Of a DNA stretch of 64,000 bases, positions 1 to 8,455 are shown one piece after another. The notes under the pieces were generated by a model. That model saw only the letters and a program-made list of their open reading frames with translations. It did no database searches and had not been told where the DNA came from. A program made the position numbers and the translations under genes. The stretch's first letter is position 1. Every line of letters starts with the position of its first letter. Source of the DNA: Micromonospora sp. C95 (GTDB lineage Bacteria > Actinomycetota > Actinomycetes > Mycobacteriales > Micromonosporaceae); NCBI RefSeq assembly GCF_018070465.1, contig NZ_JAGPXT010000010.1, positions 62,001 to 126,000 on the forward strand, in the 5' to 3' direction.

Positions 1-2
1 GG

Positions 3-605
3 TGGGCCTCGGCGGGCTTCGTGGTCGCCGCACCGACCTTTCCGAAGACCTCCCGTGGTGGCGGCGAGAACAACGTGCTCGACGTGCTCAACCAGCCGGC
101 CGACGTGTCGTACGCACTGACCAGGGTGCTCGCCCTCGACGCCCGGGACGGTGACCCGCTACGCGGGCGGTTGGCCACCGACCGGGTGGCCGCCGCCGGC
201 CACTCGGCGGGCGGGGTCACCACCATCGGGCTGTTCACCGCCGGCCGCGACGAGCGGCTGGCCGCCGGAATCGTCTTCGCCGGTACCGGCCTGGGGGTGG
301 GCACCGCATTCGCCGGTGCCGCCGCCCCACAGCTGTTCGTGCACGGCGAGGCCGACGAGGTGGTGCAGTACGCCGCCGGCAAGGCCGTGTACGACAAGGT
401 GCCGTGGCCGAAGGCGATGCTGAGCCTGCCCGACGGCGACCACGGCCGCGCCCTGCTGCGCGGCGAGGGTGCCGCACTGCGGGTGGTAGCCGACACCACC
501 ACCGAGTTCCTGCGCTGGACGCTCTACGGCGACGCCGAAGCCCGCAAGCGCATCCCCACCGCCGCCTCCCGCGACGACATCGCCACCCTCGACGACAACC
601 TGTAA
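3..605 (+). CDS. alpha/beta hydrolase (dienelactone hydrolase/chlorophyllase-like), 5' end outside window
   Basis: The reading frame is open from the left edge, so the N-terminus is missing and about 200 codons remain. The nucleophile elbow GHSAGG lies near base 200. A late DGDHG carries the likely catalytic histidine, and the aspartate probably lies in the HGEADEVV segment. The text before the elbow (APTFPKTSRGGG, then DVLNQPADV) resembles chlorophyllase/platelet-activating-factor acetylhydrolase-like serine hydrolases. The substrate cannot be told from sequence. It ends 87 bp before a gene on the opposite strand. Confidence 0.8.
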   Translation, partial: WASAGFVVAAPTFPKTSRGGGENNVLDVLNQPADVSYALTRVLALDARDGDPLRGRLATDRVAAAGHSAGGVTTIGLFTAGRDERLAAGIVFAGTGLGVGTAFAGAAAPQLFVHGEADEVVQYAAGKAVYDKVPWPKAMLSLPDGDHGRALLRGEGAALRVVADTTTEFLRWTLYGDAEARKRIPTAASRDDIATLDDNL

Positions 606-691
606 CCCACGCAAACCACCGGGTCGAGGCCGCAAAATCAGGGATGTTGCGGCCTCAGCAGGCGCAGCAGGCTTGTTGGCCCCGGGGTGAC

Positions 692-1645
692 TCAGGCGGT
701 GTGGTCGACGACGACCTTGCCGAAGACGTCGCCGGAATGCAGGCGGGCGAAGGCGTCGCCGACGCGGCTGAACGGCACCACGCTGTCGATCACCGGACGC
801 ACCCCCCGCTCGGCGCAGAACGTCAGCAGGGTGGCCAGTTCGTCCGGCGTGCCCATCGAGGTGCCGAGGATCTCCAGTTGCATGGCGAAGACCCGGCGCA
901 GGTTGACAGTCGGCTCGTGGCCGGCGGTCGCGCCGGAGACCACGATCCGGGCGCCCAGGGCGGCCGATTTCAACGAGTGGTCGAAGGTGGCCGCGCCGAC
1001 CGTCTCGATCACCACGTCCACCCGTTCGGGCAGCCGGGCGCCCGGTTCCACGGCGGTCGCGCCCAGCTCGGTGATGCGCTCGCGTTTGGCGGCGTCGCGG
1101 CTGGTCGCGTACACCCGCTTGCCCATCGCGGCGGCCAGCGCGACGGCCGCGGTGGCCACGCCACCCCCGGCGCCCTGGACCAGGACCGCGTCGGCGTCGT
1201 CGACCCGGCCCTTGGTGGTGAGCATCCGCCAGGCCGTCAGCCAGGCCGTCGGCAGGCACGCGGCGTCGGTCGCCGCCAGCCCCGCCGGCAACGGCAGCAG
1301 GTTCGACCGGGGTACGGCCACCCGCTCGGCCAGCGTCCCGGGAAAGTGCTCGGAGAGGATGGACATTCCGCGCGGGTCGCCCGGTGTCGGCACGACGGGG
1401 TACACGACCACCTCGTTGCCGTCCGGGTCCACCCCGGCCGCGTCGCAACCGAGGATCATCGGCAGCTGCTCGGCGCGGAGCCCGACGCCGCGCAGTGACC
1501 AGAGGTCGTGGTGGTTGAGCGAGCTGGCCGTGACGCGCAGCGTCACCCAGTCGCCGCCGGGCAGGCTCGGCTCGGGTTGCTCACCGACGGTGAGCGCGGC
1601 GAGCGGGTCGGCGTCGTCGAAACGGGAGGCGAAGGCGGCACGCAT
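692..1645 (-). CDS. MDR-family zinc-type alcohol dehydrogenase-like oxidoreductase
   Basis: A 317-residue medium-chain dehydrogenase/reductase. The N-terminal GroES-like part contains SLNHHDLWSLRGVG. The NAD(P)-binding Rossmann motif is VQGAGGGVATAAVALAAAMG, followed by YATSRD. The usual catalytic zinc cysteine near residue 40 and the four-cysteine structural zinc lobe are not seen, so it is probably a quinone-reductase-like member. I chose the ATG that begins MRAAFASRF. A longer frame reaches 1714 but runs through the terminator of the upstream gene, so I reject that start. Confidence 0.85.
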   Translation of the reverse strand: MRAAFASRFDDADPLAALTVGEQPEPSLPGGDWVTLRVTASSLNHHDLWSLRGVGLRAEQLPMILGCDAAGVDPDGNEVVVYPVVPTPGDPRGMSILSEHFPGTLAERVAVPRSNLLPLPAGLAATDAACLPTAWLTAWRMLTTKGRVDDADAVLVQGAGGGVATAAVALAAAMGKRVYATSRDAAKRERITELGATAVEPGARLPERVDVVIETVGAATFDHSLKSAALGARIVVSGATAGHEPTVNLRRVFAMQLEILGTSMGTPDELATLLTFCAERGVRPVIDSVVPFSRVGDAFARLHSGDVFGKVVVDHTA

Positions 1646-1679
1646 GATCCGCACCGTAACAAGCTGAGCGCCCGTTAAG

Positions 1680-1711
1680 AAGGGCCCTGCCCGCGCGCGG
1701 GCAGGGCCCTT
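1680..1711 (-). terminator. perfect 16-bp palindrome, terminator after malic enzyme gene
   Basis: Sixteen bases are followed directly by their exact reverse complement (AAGGGCCCTGCCCGCG and its complement). It sits 9 bp past the malic enzyme stop codon and 35 bp before the start of the next gene on the same strand. This position fits a transcription terminator. There is no long T-run, as is usual in high-GC actinobacteria. Confidence 0.75.
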
Positions 1712-1719
1712 CACACACC

Positions 1720-2898
1720 TCAGGCGCGGGCCACGCCGTCGCGGCGGGCCGCCTCCGCGACCGCGTCGGCGACCGCCGGTGCCACCCGCGGGTCCAGCGG
1801 CGAGGGCACGATGGCCTCGGGCGTGAGCGACTCGGCCACCACGGCGGCGATCGCGTCGGCCGCGGCGACCTTCATGGCGTCGGTGATCCGGCTGGCTCGG
1901 GCCTCCAGCGCACCCCGGAACACGCCCGGGAAGGCCAGCACGTTGTTGATCTGATTCGGGTAGTCACTGCGGCCGGTGGCGACCACCGCGACGTGTCGGG
2001 CAGCCACCTCCGGATCCACCTCCGGGGTGGGGTTGGCCAGCGCGAACACGATGCCGCCCGGGGCCATGCCGGCGACCGCCCGTTCGGGGATCAGCCCGCC
2101 GGAGACCCCGATCAGCACGTCGGCGTCGCGCAGCGCCTCGGTGACGTCGCCGTGCCGACCGTCGGCGTTCGTCAGTTCGGCGAGTTCGGCCTTCGACCCG
2201 GTGAGGCCGGCGCGTTGCCGGGAGATGATGCCCCGGGAGTCGCAGACCACCATCCGCTCCGGGTCCACCCCACCGGCCACCAGCATTCTGGTCACCGCCA
2301 CGCCGGCTGCTCCCGCGCCGCTGACCGTCACCCGCAGGTCGCCGAGTTTGCGGTTGAGCAGCGTCGCGGCGTTGCGCAACGCGGCCAGCACGACGATCGC
2401 GGTGCCGTGCTGGTCGTCGTGGAAGACGGGGATGTCCAGCGCCTCGTCAAGCCGCCGCTCCACCTCGAAGCACCGGGGTGCGCTGATGTCCTCCAGGTTG
2501 ATGCCGCCGAACGACGGCGCGAGTGCGGTGACCACCGCGATGATCTCGTCCACGTCCTGGGTGGCCAGGCAGACCGGTACCGCGTCCACTCCGCCGAACT
2601 GCTTGAACAGCACGGCCTTGCCCTCCATCACCGGCAGCGCGGCGCTCGGGCCGATGTTGCCGAGACCTAGTACGGCCGAGCCGTCGGTGACGACCGCGAC
2701 GGCGCGCGAGGCCCAGGTGTAGTCGTGGGCGAGGGCCGGGTCGGCGGCGATCGCCTCGCAGACCCGGGCCACACCCGGGGTGTACGCGAGAGACAGGTCG
2801 TCCCGGCTGGTCAGCGGCACGGTCGAGACGACGGCCATCTTGCCGCCGCGGTGCAGTTGGAAGACGGGATCAGCAGGGTCCACGGTGGACGAAGACAT
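1720..2898 (-). CDS. NAD(P)-dependent malic enzyme
   Basis: A 392-residue malic enzyme that decarboxylates malate to pyruvate and links the TCA cycle with gluconeogenesis. The catalytic tyrosine lies in LAYTPGVARVCE and the catalytic lysine in MEGKAVLFKQFGG. Metal ligands lie in FHDDQHGTA. The nucleotide-binding site is VSGAGAAGVAVTRML. The length matches the short bacterial form without a phosphotransacetylase domain. The ATG start is preceded by GGAG at good spacing. In-frame sequence upstream to 3159 is not conserved-looking and overlaps sodX, so I exclude it. Confidence 0.93.
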   Translation of the reverse strand: MSSSTVDPADPVFQLHRGGKMAVVSTVPLTSRDDLSLAYTPGVARVCEAIAADPALAHDYTWASRAVAVVTDGSAVLGLGNIGPSAALPVMEGKAVLFKQFGGVDAVPVCLATQDVDEIIAVVTALAPSFGGINLEDISAPRCFEVERRLDEALDIPVFHDDQHGTAIVVLAALRNAATLLNRKLGDLRVTVSGAGAAGVAVTRMLVAGGVDPERMVVCDSRGIISRQRAGLTGSKAELAELTNADGRHGDVTEALRDADVLIGVSGGLIPERAVAGMAPGGIVFALANPTPEVDPEVAARHVAVVATGRSDYPNQINNVLAFPGVFRGALEARASRITDAMKVAAADAIAAVVAESLTPEAIVPSPLDPRVAPAVADAVAEAARRDGVARA

Positions 2899-3032
2899 GG
2901 TGACTCCAGAAGAATCGAGCAACTGGACCGGCCGGTCGAACGCACGGTGAGGCGAGCGAGCGGCGGCGGTGCGGGGGTCACCCGGGCACTTCCGAGCATA
3001 GTCACGCCCGGGGGTCCAGTATGTGAGCAGGT

Positions 3033-3365
3033 TCATAACGGTCGTGGCGGCACCCGACCGGGCCGGGGCCAGTACCGGGCCACCACCCGGCCCCGCACGT
3101 CCGCCACGCCGTAGGTGCGGGAGTCGTCGGTGACCAGGCCGTTGTCTCCGGCCAGCCACCAGCCGCCGCCGACCGGGCGGATCGCCCGCTTGACCACCAG
3201 CAGGTCCGGTCGGCTACGGAACACCGCGATCACCACGTCACCGGGCCGGGTCGCCCGGCCGCCCCGGCGCACCAACACCGCGTCGCCGTGCCGCAGCGTG
3301 GGTGCCATGGAGGGTCCGGTCACCAGCACGGCCGACAGCGGCCAGCGCAGCCGGGGGGCGGGCAC
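3033..3365 (-). CDS. sodX: SodX-type S26 peptidase, Ni-superoxide dismutase maturation protease
   Basis: A small signal-peptidase-like protein of about 110 residues. The nucleophilic serine is in VTGPSMAPTLRHGD and the general-base lysine is in LLVVKRAI; GDNG follows as in S26 enzymes. It is divergent from sodN, whose product needs its N-terminal leader removed to expose the nickel-binding histidine, so SodX is the natural processing enzyme. I chose the GTG at 3365 because GGAGG precedes it by 8 bases. An ATG at 3425 would add 20 residues and run into the sodN promoter region. Confidence 0.88.
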   Translation of the reverse strand: MPAPRLRWPLSAVLVTGPSMAPTLRHGDAVLVRRGGRATRPGDVVIAVFRSRPDLLVVKRAIRPVGGGWWLAGDNGLVTDDSRTYGVADVRGRVVARYWPRPGRVPPRPL

Positions 3366-3450
3366 GGGTTTCACCTCCAGCGGCCTCGGGGACCACCGTC
3401 CAGGAGTAATGTCGTCTTGGATCATCGCAAACTTCCCATGGAGGATCCCG

Positions 3451-3855
3451 ATGCGACTTCCACGCATCCTTGCGCCCCGCGTGAGCGCCAGCGCCCACTG
3501 CGACCTGCCCTGCGGTGTCTACGACCCCGCGCAGGCCCGCATCGAGGCCGAGTCGGTGAAAATGATCTGCGAGAAGTACCAGGCCAACACCGACCCGGAA
3601 TTCCGCACCAGGGCCATCCTGATCAAGGAGCAGCGGGCCGAGCTGGTCAAGCACCACCTCTGGGTGCTGTGGACCGACTACTTCAAGCCCCCGCACTTCG
3701 AGAAGTACCCGCACCTGCACCAGCTGTTCAACGAGGCCACCAAGCTGGCCGGCGCGGCTGGCGCCAAGGGTGCCACCGAGCCGGCCAAGGCGGACGAACT
3801 GCTCCAGAAGATCGACGAGATCTCCAAGATCTTCTGGGAGACCAAGCAGGCGTGA
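3451..3855 (+). CDS. sodN: nickel-containing superoxide dismutase precursor
   Basis: A 134-residue Ni-SOD that converts superoxide to oxygen and peroxide. The nickel hook HCDLPCGVYDP starts at residue 16. Removing the preceding 15 residues (MRLPRILAPRVSASA) would free the His1 amino group and give a mature enzyme of about 119 residues, as in Streptomyces. The helical-bundle part contains HHLWVLWTDYFKPPHFEKYP. GGAGG lies just before the ATG. The divergent neighbour sodX probably shares the 85-bp control region. Streptomyces sodN is repressed by the nickel sensor Nur, but I could not identify an operator. Confidence 0.97.
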   Translation: MRLPRILAPRVSASAHCDLPCGVYDPAQARIEAESVKMICEKYQANTDPEFRTRAILIKEQRAELVKHHLWVLWTDYFKPPHFEKYPHLHQLFNEATKLAGAAGAKGATEPAKADELLQKIDEISKIFWETKQA

Positions 3856-4065
3856 CGTCGCCCGCGTACGGCACCTGAGTCTGGTTCATCGCGTCGGCGG
3901 TCGACGTGTCCCCTCGCGGACGCGCCGGCCGCCGACACGTTGGTCCGTCGACCTTGCCCCGAACGGCTTCCGGGCGGGGTTCACCCGTGCCGCTCGAACG
4001 CCGCGCTGAGGCGTCATCAACCGTATGGCGGCCCGAGCGGGTAGAGTCCCCGACCGGGGGGATGA

Positions 4066-4476
4066 GTGGTGACTCAACTGACCGGCCAGCCGACGACCGA
4101 TGACGACATCGTGCACCTCACCGTGCCCGCTGACGGCGGATATCTGAGCGTGCTCCGTACCGCCACCGCCGGCCTCGCGGCCCGCCTCCAGTTCGCCCTG
4201 GACGAGATCGAGGATCTGCGCATCGCGGTCGACGAGGCATGCGCCATGCTGCTCGCCATCGCCGCTGCGGATGCCGAGCTGGACTGCCGCTTCTCGGTCA
4301 CCGAGGACGCACTCACCGTCGAGGTGACCGTGCCGACGGTGCCCGGTGCCCGGCTGCCGGCGGAGTCGTCGTTCGCGTGGAAGGTGCTCACCGCGCTGAC
4401 CACCTCGGCGGCGGCGCGGGCGGCCGACAGCCGGGCGACCATCTCGCTGCTCACCCGGCGCGCCTCCGGTTGGTGA
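4066..4476 (+). CDS. ATP-binding anti-sigma factor-like protein (RsbW/SpoIIAB fold)
   Basis: A 136-residue single-domain protein related to anti-sigma regulatory kinases. It shows LTVPADGGYLSVLRT at the N-terminus and a DLRIAVDEACAML helix where the GHKL N-box normally sits. The N-box asparagine and a clear glycine-rich lid are poorly preserved, so kinase activity is uncertain. Two adjacent GTG codons could start it; GGGGGG lies just upstream. No sigma gene is adjacent, so the partner is unknown. Confidence 0.75.
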   Translation: MVTQLTGQPTTDDDIVHLTVPADGGYLSVLRTATAGLAARLQFALDEIEDLRIAVDEACAMLLAIAAADAELDCRFSVTEDALTVEVTVPTVPGARLPAESSFAWKVLTALTTSAAARAADSRATISLLTRRASGW

Positions 4477-4493
4477 CCGGGCGCCCGGTCAGC

Positions 4494-4883
4494 TCACTCG
4501 AAGCCCAGAGCGCGGGTGGTCGGCGGGCTCACCAGCAACCAGGTCACGCCGACGCCGACCGCGATCAGCGGCACGCCGAGCCAGCCGAGCCCGCCCTGGA
4601 TCATGAACCAGCCGATCGGCAGCAGCATGAGCTGAAGCACGATGGCCGGCGCGCGGGCACCGGCCCGCCGGCGCAGCAGTGCGCCGCCGAGCGCCCAGAG
4701 GGCGGCTGCGGCACCGATGGCGAAAGCCGTCACCAACAGCGCCGAGGTCAGGTCGGTGGCGGCGGCGGTCAGATCCGCGAAGATCAGCCAGGCGGCGACC
4801 AGCCCGACGGCGACCGACTGGCCGCGCAGTAGCCGGACCGCCCAACGCAGCGTGACGGGGGCCGGGTCGGAGTCGATGGTCAC
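4494..4883 (-). CDS. small integral membrane protein, function unknown
   Basis: A 129-residue protein with about four hydrophobic segments, including VAVGLVAAWLIFADLTAAAT, LLVTAFAIGAAAALWALGGA, an IVLQLMLLPIGWFMIQ segment and LGVPLIAVGVGVTWLLV. I know no functional motif in it. The GTG at 4883 is chosen; an open frame upstream to 5051 overlaps the divergent lipid kinase. It ends 17 bp from the convergent anti-sigma-like gene. Confidence 0.7.
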   Translation of the reverse strand: MTIDSDPAPVTLRWAVRLLRGQSVAVGLVAAWLIFADLTAAATDLTSALLVTAFAIGAAAALWALGGALLRRRAGARAPAIVLQLMLLPIGWFMIQGGLGWLGVPLIAVGVGVTWLLVSPPTTRALGFE

Positions 4884-4925
4884 GCGGTCACGATACCGGT
4901 GGCGGTGCGGAGTATTGTGCCGGCC

Positions 4926-5870
4926 ATGCGGGCCGTCCTGCTGGTCAATCCGAAGGCCACCACCACCAGTGAGCGTGCGCGTGACGTCCTCGTCCGAGCG
5001 CTGCGCAGTGAGGTCGACCTCTCCGTGCGGTACACCCGCCGGCGCGGCCACGCCACCACGCTGGCCCGGGAGGCCGCCGAGGAGGGCGTCGACGCCGTGG
5101 TCACCCTCGGTGGCGACGGCACGGTCAACGAGGTGGTCAACGGCCTGATGACAGCGACCACCGCGGGTGGCGCCGAACCGACCGCCGACCGGCTACCCGC
5201 CCTGGCCACCGTGCCGGGCGGTTCGACGAACGTCTTCGCCCGGGCGCTCGGCCTCCCCCGGGAATGGCCGGAAGGCGCCAGCATGATCATGGAGGGACTG
5301 CGGCTGGGCCGGCGCCGCACGATCGGCCTTGGCCGGGCCGACGACCGCTTCTTCACGTTCTGCGCCGGCTTCGGGCTCGACGCGTCGGTGATCCACCGGG
5401 TCGAGGAGGCGCGCCGCCGAGGTCGGGTCCCCTCCCCCTCGCTCTACTTCCGGGCCTTCAGCGCGCAGTTCCTGCTGGGCAACGAGCGACGGCACCCGGC
5501 CATCCAGCTGGAGCGCCCGGGCGAGGCGACCGAGGGTGAGCTGGCCACGATCATCGTGCAGAACACCGCCCCCTGGACGTACGTCGGGGACCGTGAGGTC
5601 AACCCGAATCCGGCCGCGTCGTTCGACCTGGGGCTGGACGTGCTGGCCCTGCGCCAGCTCGGCGTCGCCAGCACGACACGCACCGTGACGCAATTCTTCT
5701 CCTCGACGCCCGATCCGCGCGGTCGCCGAGTGCTGCGACTGCACGATGTGGACGAGTTCACGCTGGTCGCGAGCCGTCCGCAGGCGTTTCAGCTCGACGG
5801 CGACTATCTTGGCGAACGGGAAAAAGTCAGATTCACAAGCGTTCCCGCCGCACTCAGAGTAATCTGTTAG
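4926..5870 (+). CDS. diacylglycerol/lipid kinase family protein
   Basis: A 314-residue DAGK-catalytic-domain protein that likely phosphorylates a lipid (diacylglycerol, phosphatidylinositol or sphingoid type) with ATP. The phosphate-binding signature is VVTLGGDGTVNEVVNGLM near residue 70, followed by ATVPGGSTNVFARALGLPR. The C-terminal beta-rich part contains QLDGDYLGEREKVRFTSVP. The ATG is chosen because the protein then begins MRAVLLVNPKA, the normal N-terminus of the family. The substrate cannot be fixed from sequence. Confidence 0.9.
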   Translation: MRAVLLVNPKATTTSERARDVLVRALRSEVDLSVRYTRRRGHATTLAREAAEEGVDAVVTLGGDGTVNEVVNGLMTATTAGGAEPTADRLPALATVPGGSTNVFARALGLPREWPEGASMIMEGLRLGRRRTIGLGRADDRFFTFCAGFGLDASVIHRVEEARRRGRVPSPSLYFRAFSAQFLLGNERRHPAIQLERPGEATEGELATIIVQNTAPWTYVGDREVNPNPAASFDLGLDVLALRQLGVASTTRTVTQFFSSTPDPRGRRVLRLHDVDEFTLVASRPQAFQLDGDYLGEREKVRFTSVPAALRVIC

Positions 5871-6314
5871 GTCTCCGGTACCACCGGGGTGAGGTAGTCG
5901 GCGGCACCCCCGACGCGACGGCTGCGACACCCGGGACGGATGCCGGAAATGTCAGCAATGCGCGGCGGACTGTACTATATTGATCCTCGACTGTGATACG
6001 ACGGGTAGCCGGAGAGATCTGGAACCCGGACAAATGGGTTGTGGGCTTGCTCACCGTCCGGAGTTTTTCCGAGCGTCACCCTTGACATCGCGTGAGTTCG
6101 TGAAAGTATTCACAAGCGAACTTGAGTTACCGGGACATTGCCTGGACATGCTCGGCACGTTGAGCTTTTCCAGCAGCCCCCCGGGGCCAACAGCCTGCTC
6201 ACGCACTGCCGAAATGACGGACGCGAACCGTCACCGTCGGCAATGCGGATGCATATAGGAAAAGCACCAACAAGCAACATCTGCCACCCATCCAGAATGA
6301 GGAGTGTTGCCGCC
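5871..6314 (+). promoter_or_regulatory. long, relatively AT-rich control region upstream of whiB1
   Basis: About 440 bp with no convincing gene. AT content is clearly higher than in the flanks between about 5960 and 6130. Promoter-like pieces are TGTACTATATT near 5971-5981 and TTGACA at 6082-6087, but I cannot pair -35 and -10 boxes confidently. A long leader fits a tightly regulated whiB gene. An open frame here (5980-6258) has no recognisable protein features. Confidence 0.5.
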
Positions 6315-6572
6315 ATGGACTGGCGTCACCATGCTGTCTGCCGCGACGAGGACCCGGAGCTGTTCTTCCCGATCGGGACGTCCGGTCCGGCTCTCCTGCA
6401 GGTCGAGCAGGCCAAGGCCGTCTGCCGGCGCTGCTCCGTGACCGACCAGTGCCTGCAGTGGGCACTGGAATCCGGTCAGGACGCTGGCGTCTGGGGCGGG
6501 ATGAGCGAGGAGGAGCGGCGCGCCGTCAAGCGTCGCGGCGGCCTCCGGGTGCTGCGCGCTCACTCCGCCTGA
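6315..6572 (+). CDS. whiB1: WhiB-family iron-sulfur regulator, WhiB1/WblE orthologue
   Basis: An 85-residue Wbl protein. The four Fe-S cysteines are at 9, 37, 40 and 46 (HAVCRDEDPELFF, AVCRRCSVTDQC). They are followed by the GVWGG turn that binds region 4 of the principal sigma factor and by a basic tail (RRAVKRRGG). The sequence is nearly that of Streptomyces WblE and mycobacterial WhiB1, which is essential and senses nitric oxide. Downstream genes pdtaS, the biotinyl protein, rsrA and sigR keep the mycobacterial neighbourhood. AGGAG lies 12 bases before the ATG. Confidence 0.95.
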   Translation: MDWRHHAVCRDEDPELFFPIGTSGPALLQVEQAKAVCRRCSVTDQCLQWALESGQDAGVWGGMSEEERRAVKRRGGLRVLRAHSA

Positions 6573-6595
6573 CCACCACACACGTACGAAGCAGA

Positions 6596-6626
6596 ACGCC
6601 CCGGCCGGCTCAGCCCGCCGGGGCGT
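6596..6626. terminator. hairpin between convergent whiB1 and sirohydrochlorin chelatase genes
   Basis: A 10-bp perfect GC stem (ACGCCCCGGC and its complement) with an 11-base loop lies 24 bp after the whiB1 stop. A second, weaker hairpin (GCTGCCTC...GAGGCAGC, 6667-6692) lies nearer the convergent gene. Together they fit termination in both directions. Confidence 0.7.
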
Positions 6627-6732
6627 CCTGCTGCCCGCTCATGATCCCCACAACTTCCCTGATAGTGCTGCCTCCACGGGAAATGAGGCAGCAACAACCC
6701 TGAAGTTGCACGGCCCCCGAGCGGCAGAGTCG

Positions 6733-7551
6733 TCAGGTGGGGGTGGTTCGGCGGAGGATCAGGTCCACCAGGTCCGGCGCGTCGGTCAACGGGGACGCCA
6801 CGGCGATCGCGCCAGCCGCCCGGGCAGATGCCGTCACCGCATCATGGAAGAGCCCGGGTGCCAGGAAATAGGCGGCAACGGCCACCCGTCGCGCGCCAGC
6901 CGCCCGGAGCCGGGTCACCGCCGCGCCGGCATCCGGCGGCGCCGCCGAGGCGTACGACACCCGGGTCGGAAGGTTCAGGGCCGAGCCCAACGCGGCGGCC
7001 ACCCGGCCGACGGATCCGCGTGCCGCGGCGTCCCGGGTTCCCGCAGCGGCCAGCACCACAGCGTCATACGCGCCCGACTCCGCCTCGTCCAGCCGTCGTC
7101 GCAGCCCGGCCAGCAGCGCCGGGTCCACCTCACTACGCACCGGCCCGAGCACGTCGGTGACCCGCACCTGCATCGGTGGGCCGGATCGCTGGGCCGCCGC
7201 CACCGCCGCCGGGATGTCGACCCGGCGGTGGTAGGCGGCGGTCAACAGCAGCGGCACCAGCACTGCCCGGGAATGCCCGGCCGCGGCCAGCGCCTGTAGC
7301 GCCTCGGTCGGGCCGGGCTCGGTGTGGTCGAGCCAACTCGCCAACACCGGCGCACCCGGGCGCGCGGCGGCGACCGCCCGAGCCAGCGCCCTGGTCGCGT
7401 CGGCCGCGCGCGGATCGCGGCTGCCATGGGCGACCAGCAGCAGCGGCTCGTCAACCGGCCCGGAACCACTAACCGAACCCGGCGCGCCGGCCGGCCGGGG
7501 GGCGCTTGACCCGGCCGGGCCGGTTCCTCCGGTCAGACGTGCAGCCCGCAC
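6733..7551 (-). CDS. sirohydrochlorin chelatase (CbiX/SirB-like)
   Basis: Inserts iron into sirohydrochlorin to make siroheme, the cofactor of the sulfite reductase made by the same operon. The metal-binding histidine is in LLLVAHGSRDPRA. The second half has AAYFLAPGLFHDAV, the usual second histidine motif. At 272 residues it has the long two-domain form. The assigned GTG start overlaps the end of cysH by 19 bp. The first 30 residues are low-complexity and no better start is visible, so the exact N-terminus is uncertain. Confidence 0.82.
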   Translation of the reverse strand: MRAARLTGGTGPAGSSAPRPAGAPGSVSGSGPVDEPLLLVAHGSRDPRAADATRALARAVAAARPGAPVLASWLDHTEPGPTEALQALAAAGHSRAVLVPLLLTAAYHRRVDIPAAVAAAQRSGPPMQVRVTDVLGPVRSEVDPALLAGLRRRLDEAESGAYDAVVLAAAGTRDAAARGSVGRVAAALGSALNLPTRVSYASAAPPDAGAAVTRLRAAGARRVAVAAYFLAPGLFHDAVTASARAAGAIAVASPLTDAPDLVDLILRRTTPT

Positions 7552-8297
7552 TCGGTCTTCTCGAACATCGCCCAGCGACCAGCCCGGGGATCCTCACCGG
7601 CTCCGGTCCGCCGAGTGCACGGCCAGCAGCCGATCGAGCCGTAGCCGCGCCGGAACAGCTCGTTGACCGGCACGTTCCACCTCGCGATGTACGCCTCGAC
7701 ATCCGCCTGCGTCCAGGCCGCGATCGGATTGACCTTCACCTTGCCCCGCCGCGCGTCGAAGGTGACCACCGGCGTGTTGGCGCGGGTCGGCGACTCGTCG
7801 CGACGCAGGCCGGCGGCCCACGCGTCATAGTCGGTCAGCGCCCGCTCCAGCGGTTCCACCTTGCGTAGCTGGCAGCATTCGTCCGGGGACCTGTTGAACA
7901 GCCGCGGTCCGTACTGGCCGTCCTGTTGACCGACGGTCAGTCGCGGCCGGATGGAGCGGACGTTCACCGGGAGCGTGCGGGCCACCTCGTCACGAACGGC
8001 GAGGGTCTCCGGGAAGTGCAGCCCGGTGTCGAGGAAGACCACGTCCACCCCGGGTGCGACCCGGGAGACCAGGTGGGCGAGGACGGCGTCGGCCATCGAG
8101 CTGGTCACGCAGAACCGGTCCCCGAAGGTCTCCGCCGCCCACCGCGCGATCTCCGGCGCGGGCGCGCCCTCCAGCTCCCGGCCGGCCCGTTCGGCGAGTG
8201 CCCGCAACTCGTCCGGATCGCGTCGGGACGGATCGGCGGTGGCCAGGGCGGTGGTGCCGACCAGGCCCAGGCCGGCGGCGGAGACCAGGGCGCTCAC
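7533..8297 (-). CDS. cysH: adenylyl-/phosphoadenylyl-sulfate reductase
   Basis: A 254-residue assimilatory reductase that turns activated sulfate (APS) into sulfite. The PP-loop region shows TSSMADAVLAHL and VFLDTGLHFPETL. Two cysteine pairs, ECCQLRKVEPL and GCWPCTRRT, are the 4Fe-4S ligands that mark the APS-type enzyme used by most actinobacteria. The C-terminal catalytic cysteine is in FEKTECGLHV. The GTG start overlaps the stop of the upstream small gene by 4 bp, so translation is probably coupled. Confidence 0.95.
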   Translation of the reverse strand: MSALVSAAGLGLVGTTALATADPSRRDPDELRALAERAGRELEGAPAPEIARWAAETFGDRFCVTSSMADAVLAHLVSRVAPGVDVVFLDTGLHFPETLAVRDEVARTLPVNVRSIRPRLTVGQQDGQYGPRLFNRSPDECCQLRKVEPLERALTDYDAWAAGLRRDESPTRANTPVVTFDARRGKVKVNPIAAWTQADVEAYIARWNVPVNELFRRGYGSIGCWPCTRRTGAGEDPRAGRWAMFEKTECGLHV

Positions 8298-8455
8298 CGG
8301 TTCACCGCCCGGGAGAGCAGGCCGTTGAACCGGACCGTGAAGACCCGCGCACAGGCGTGGCACTCCCATGCGCCGTGCCCGGTCTCACTCGGCCGCAGAT
8401 CCTCCTCGCCGCAGTACGGGCAGTACAGCGGCACGGAACGGGTCTCACCACTCAT
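8294..8455 (-). CDS. small zinc-ribbon protein of the sulfite reductase operon
   Basis: A 53-residue protein starting MSGETRSVPLYCPYCGEEDL. It has two CxxC pairs (CPYC near residues 12-15, CHAC in WECHACARVF), so it should bind zinc. Its ATG overlaps the sulfite reductase stop (ATGA) and its stop overlaps the cysH start (GTGA), so all three are translationally linked. Comparable small proteins accompany sulfite reductase genes in other actinobacteria. A role in electron transfer or enzyme assembly is a guess. Confidence 0.88.
   Translation of the reverse strand: MSGETRSVPLYCPYCGEEDLRPSETGHGAWECHACARVFTVRFNGLLSRAVNR

Noticed and set aside
5980..6258. Protein gene upstream of whiB1
   Set aside because: Weak start, no domain, atypical AT-rich codons; better explained as control region.
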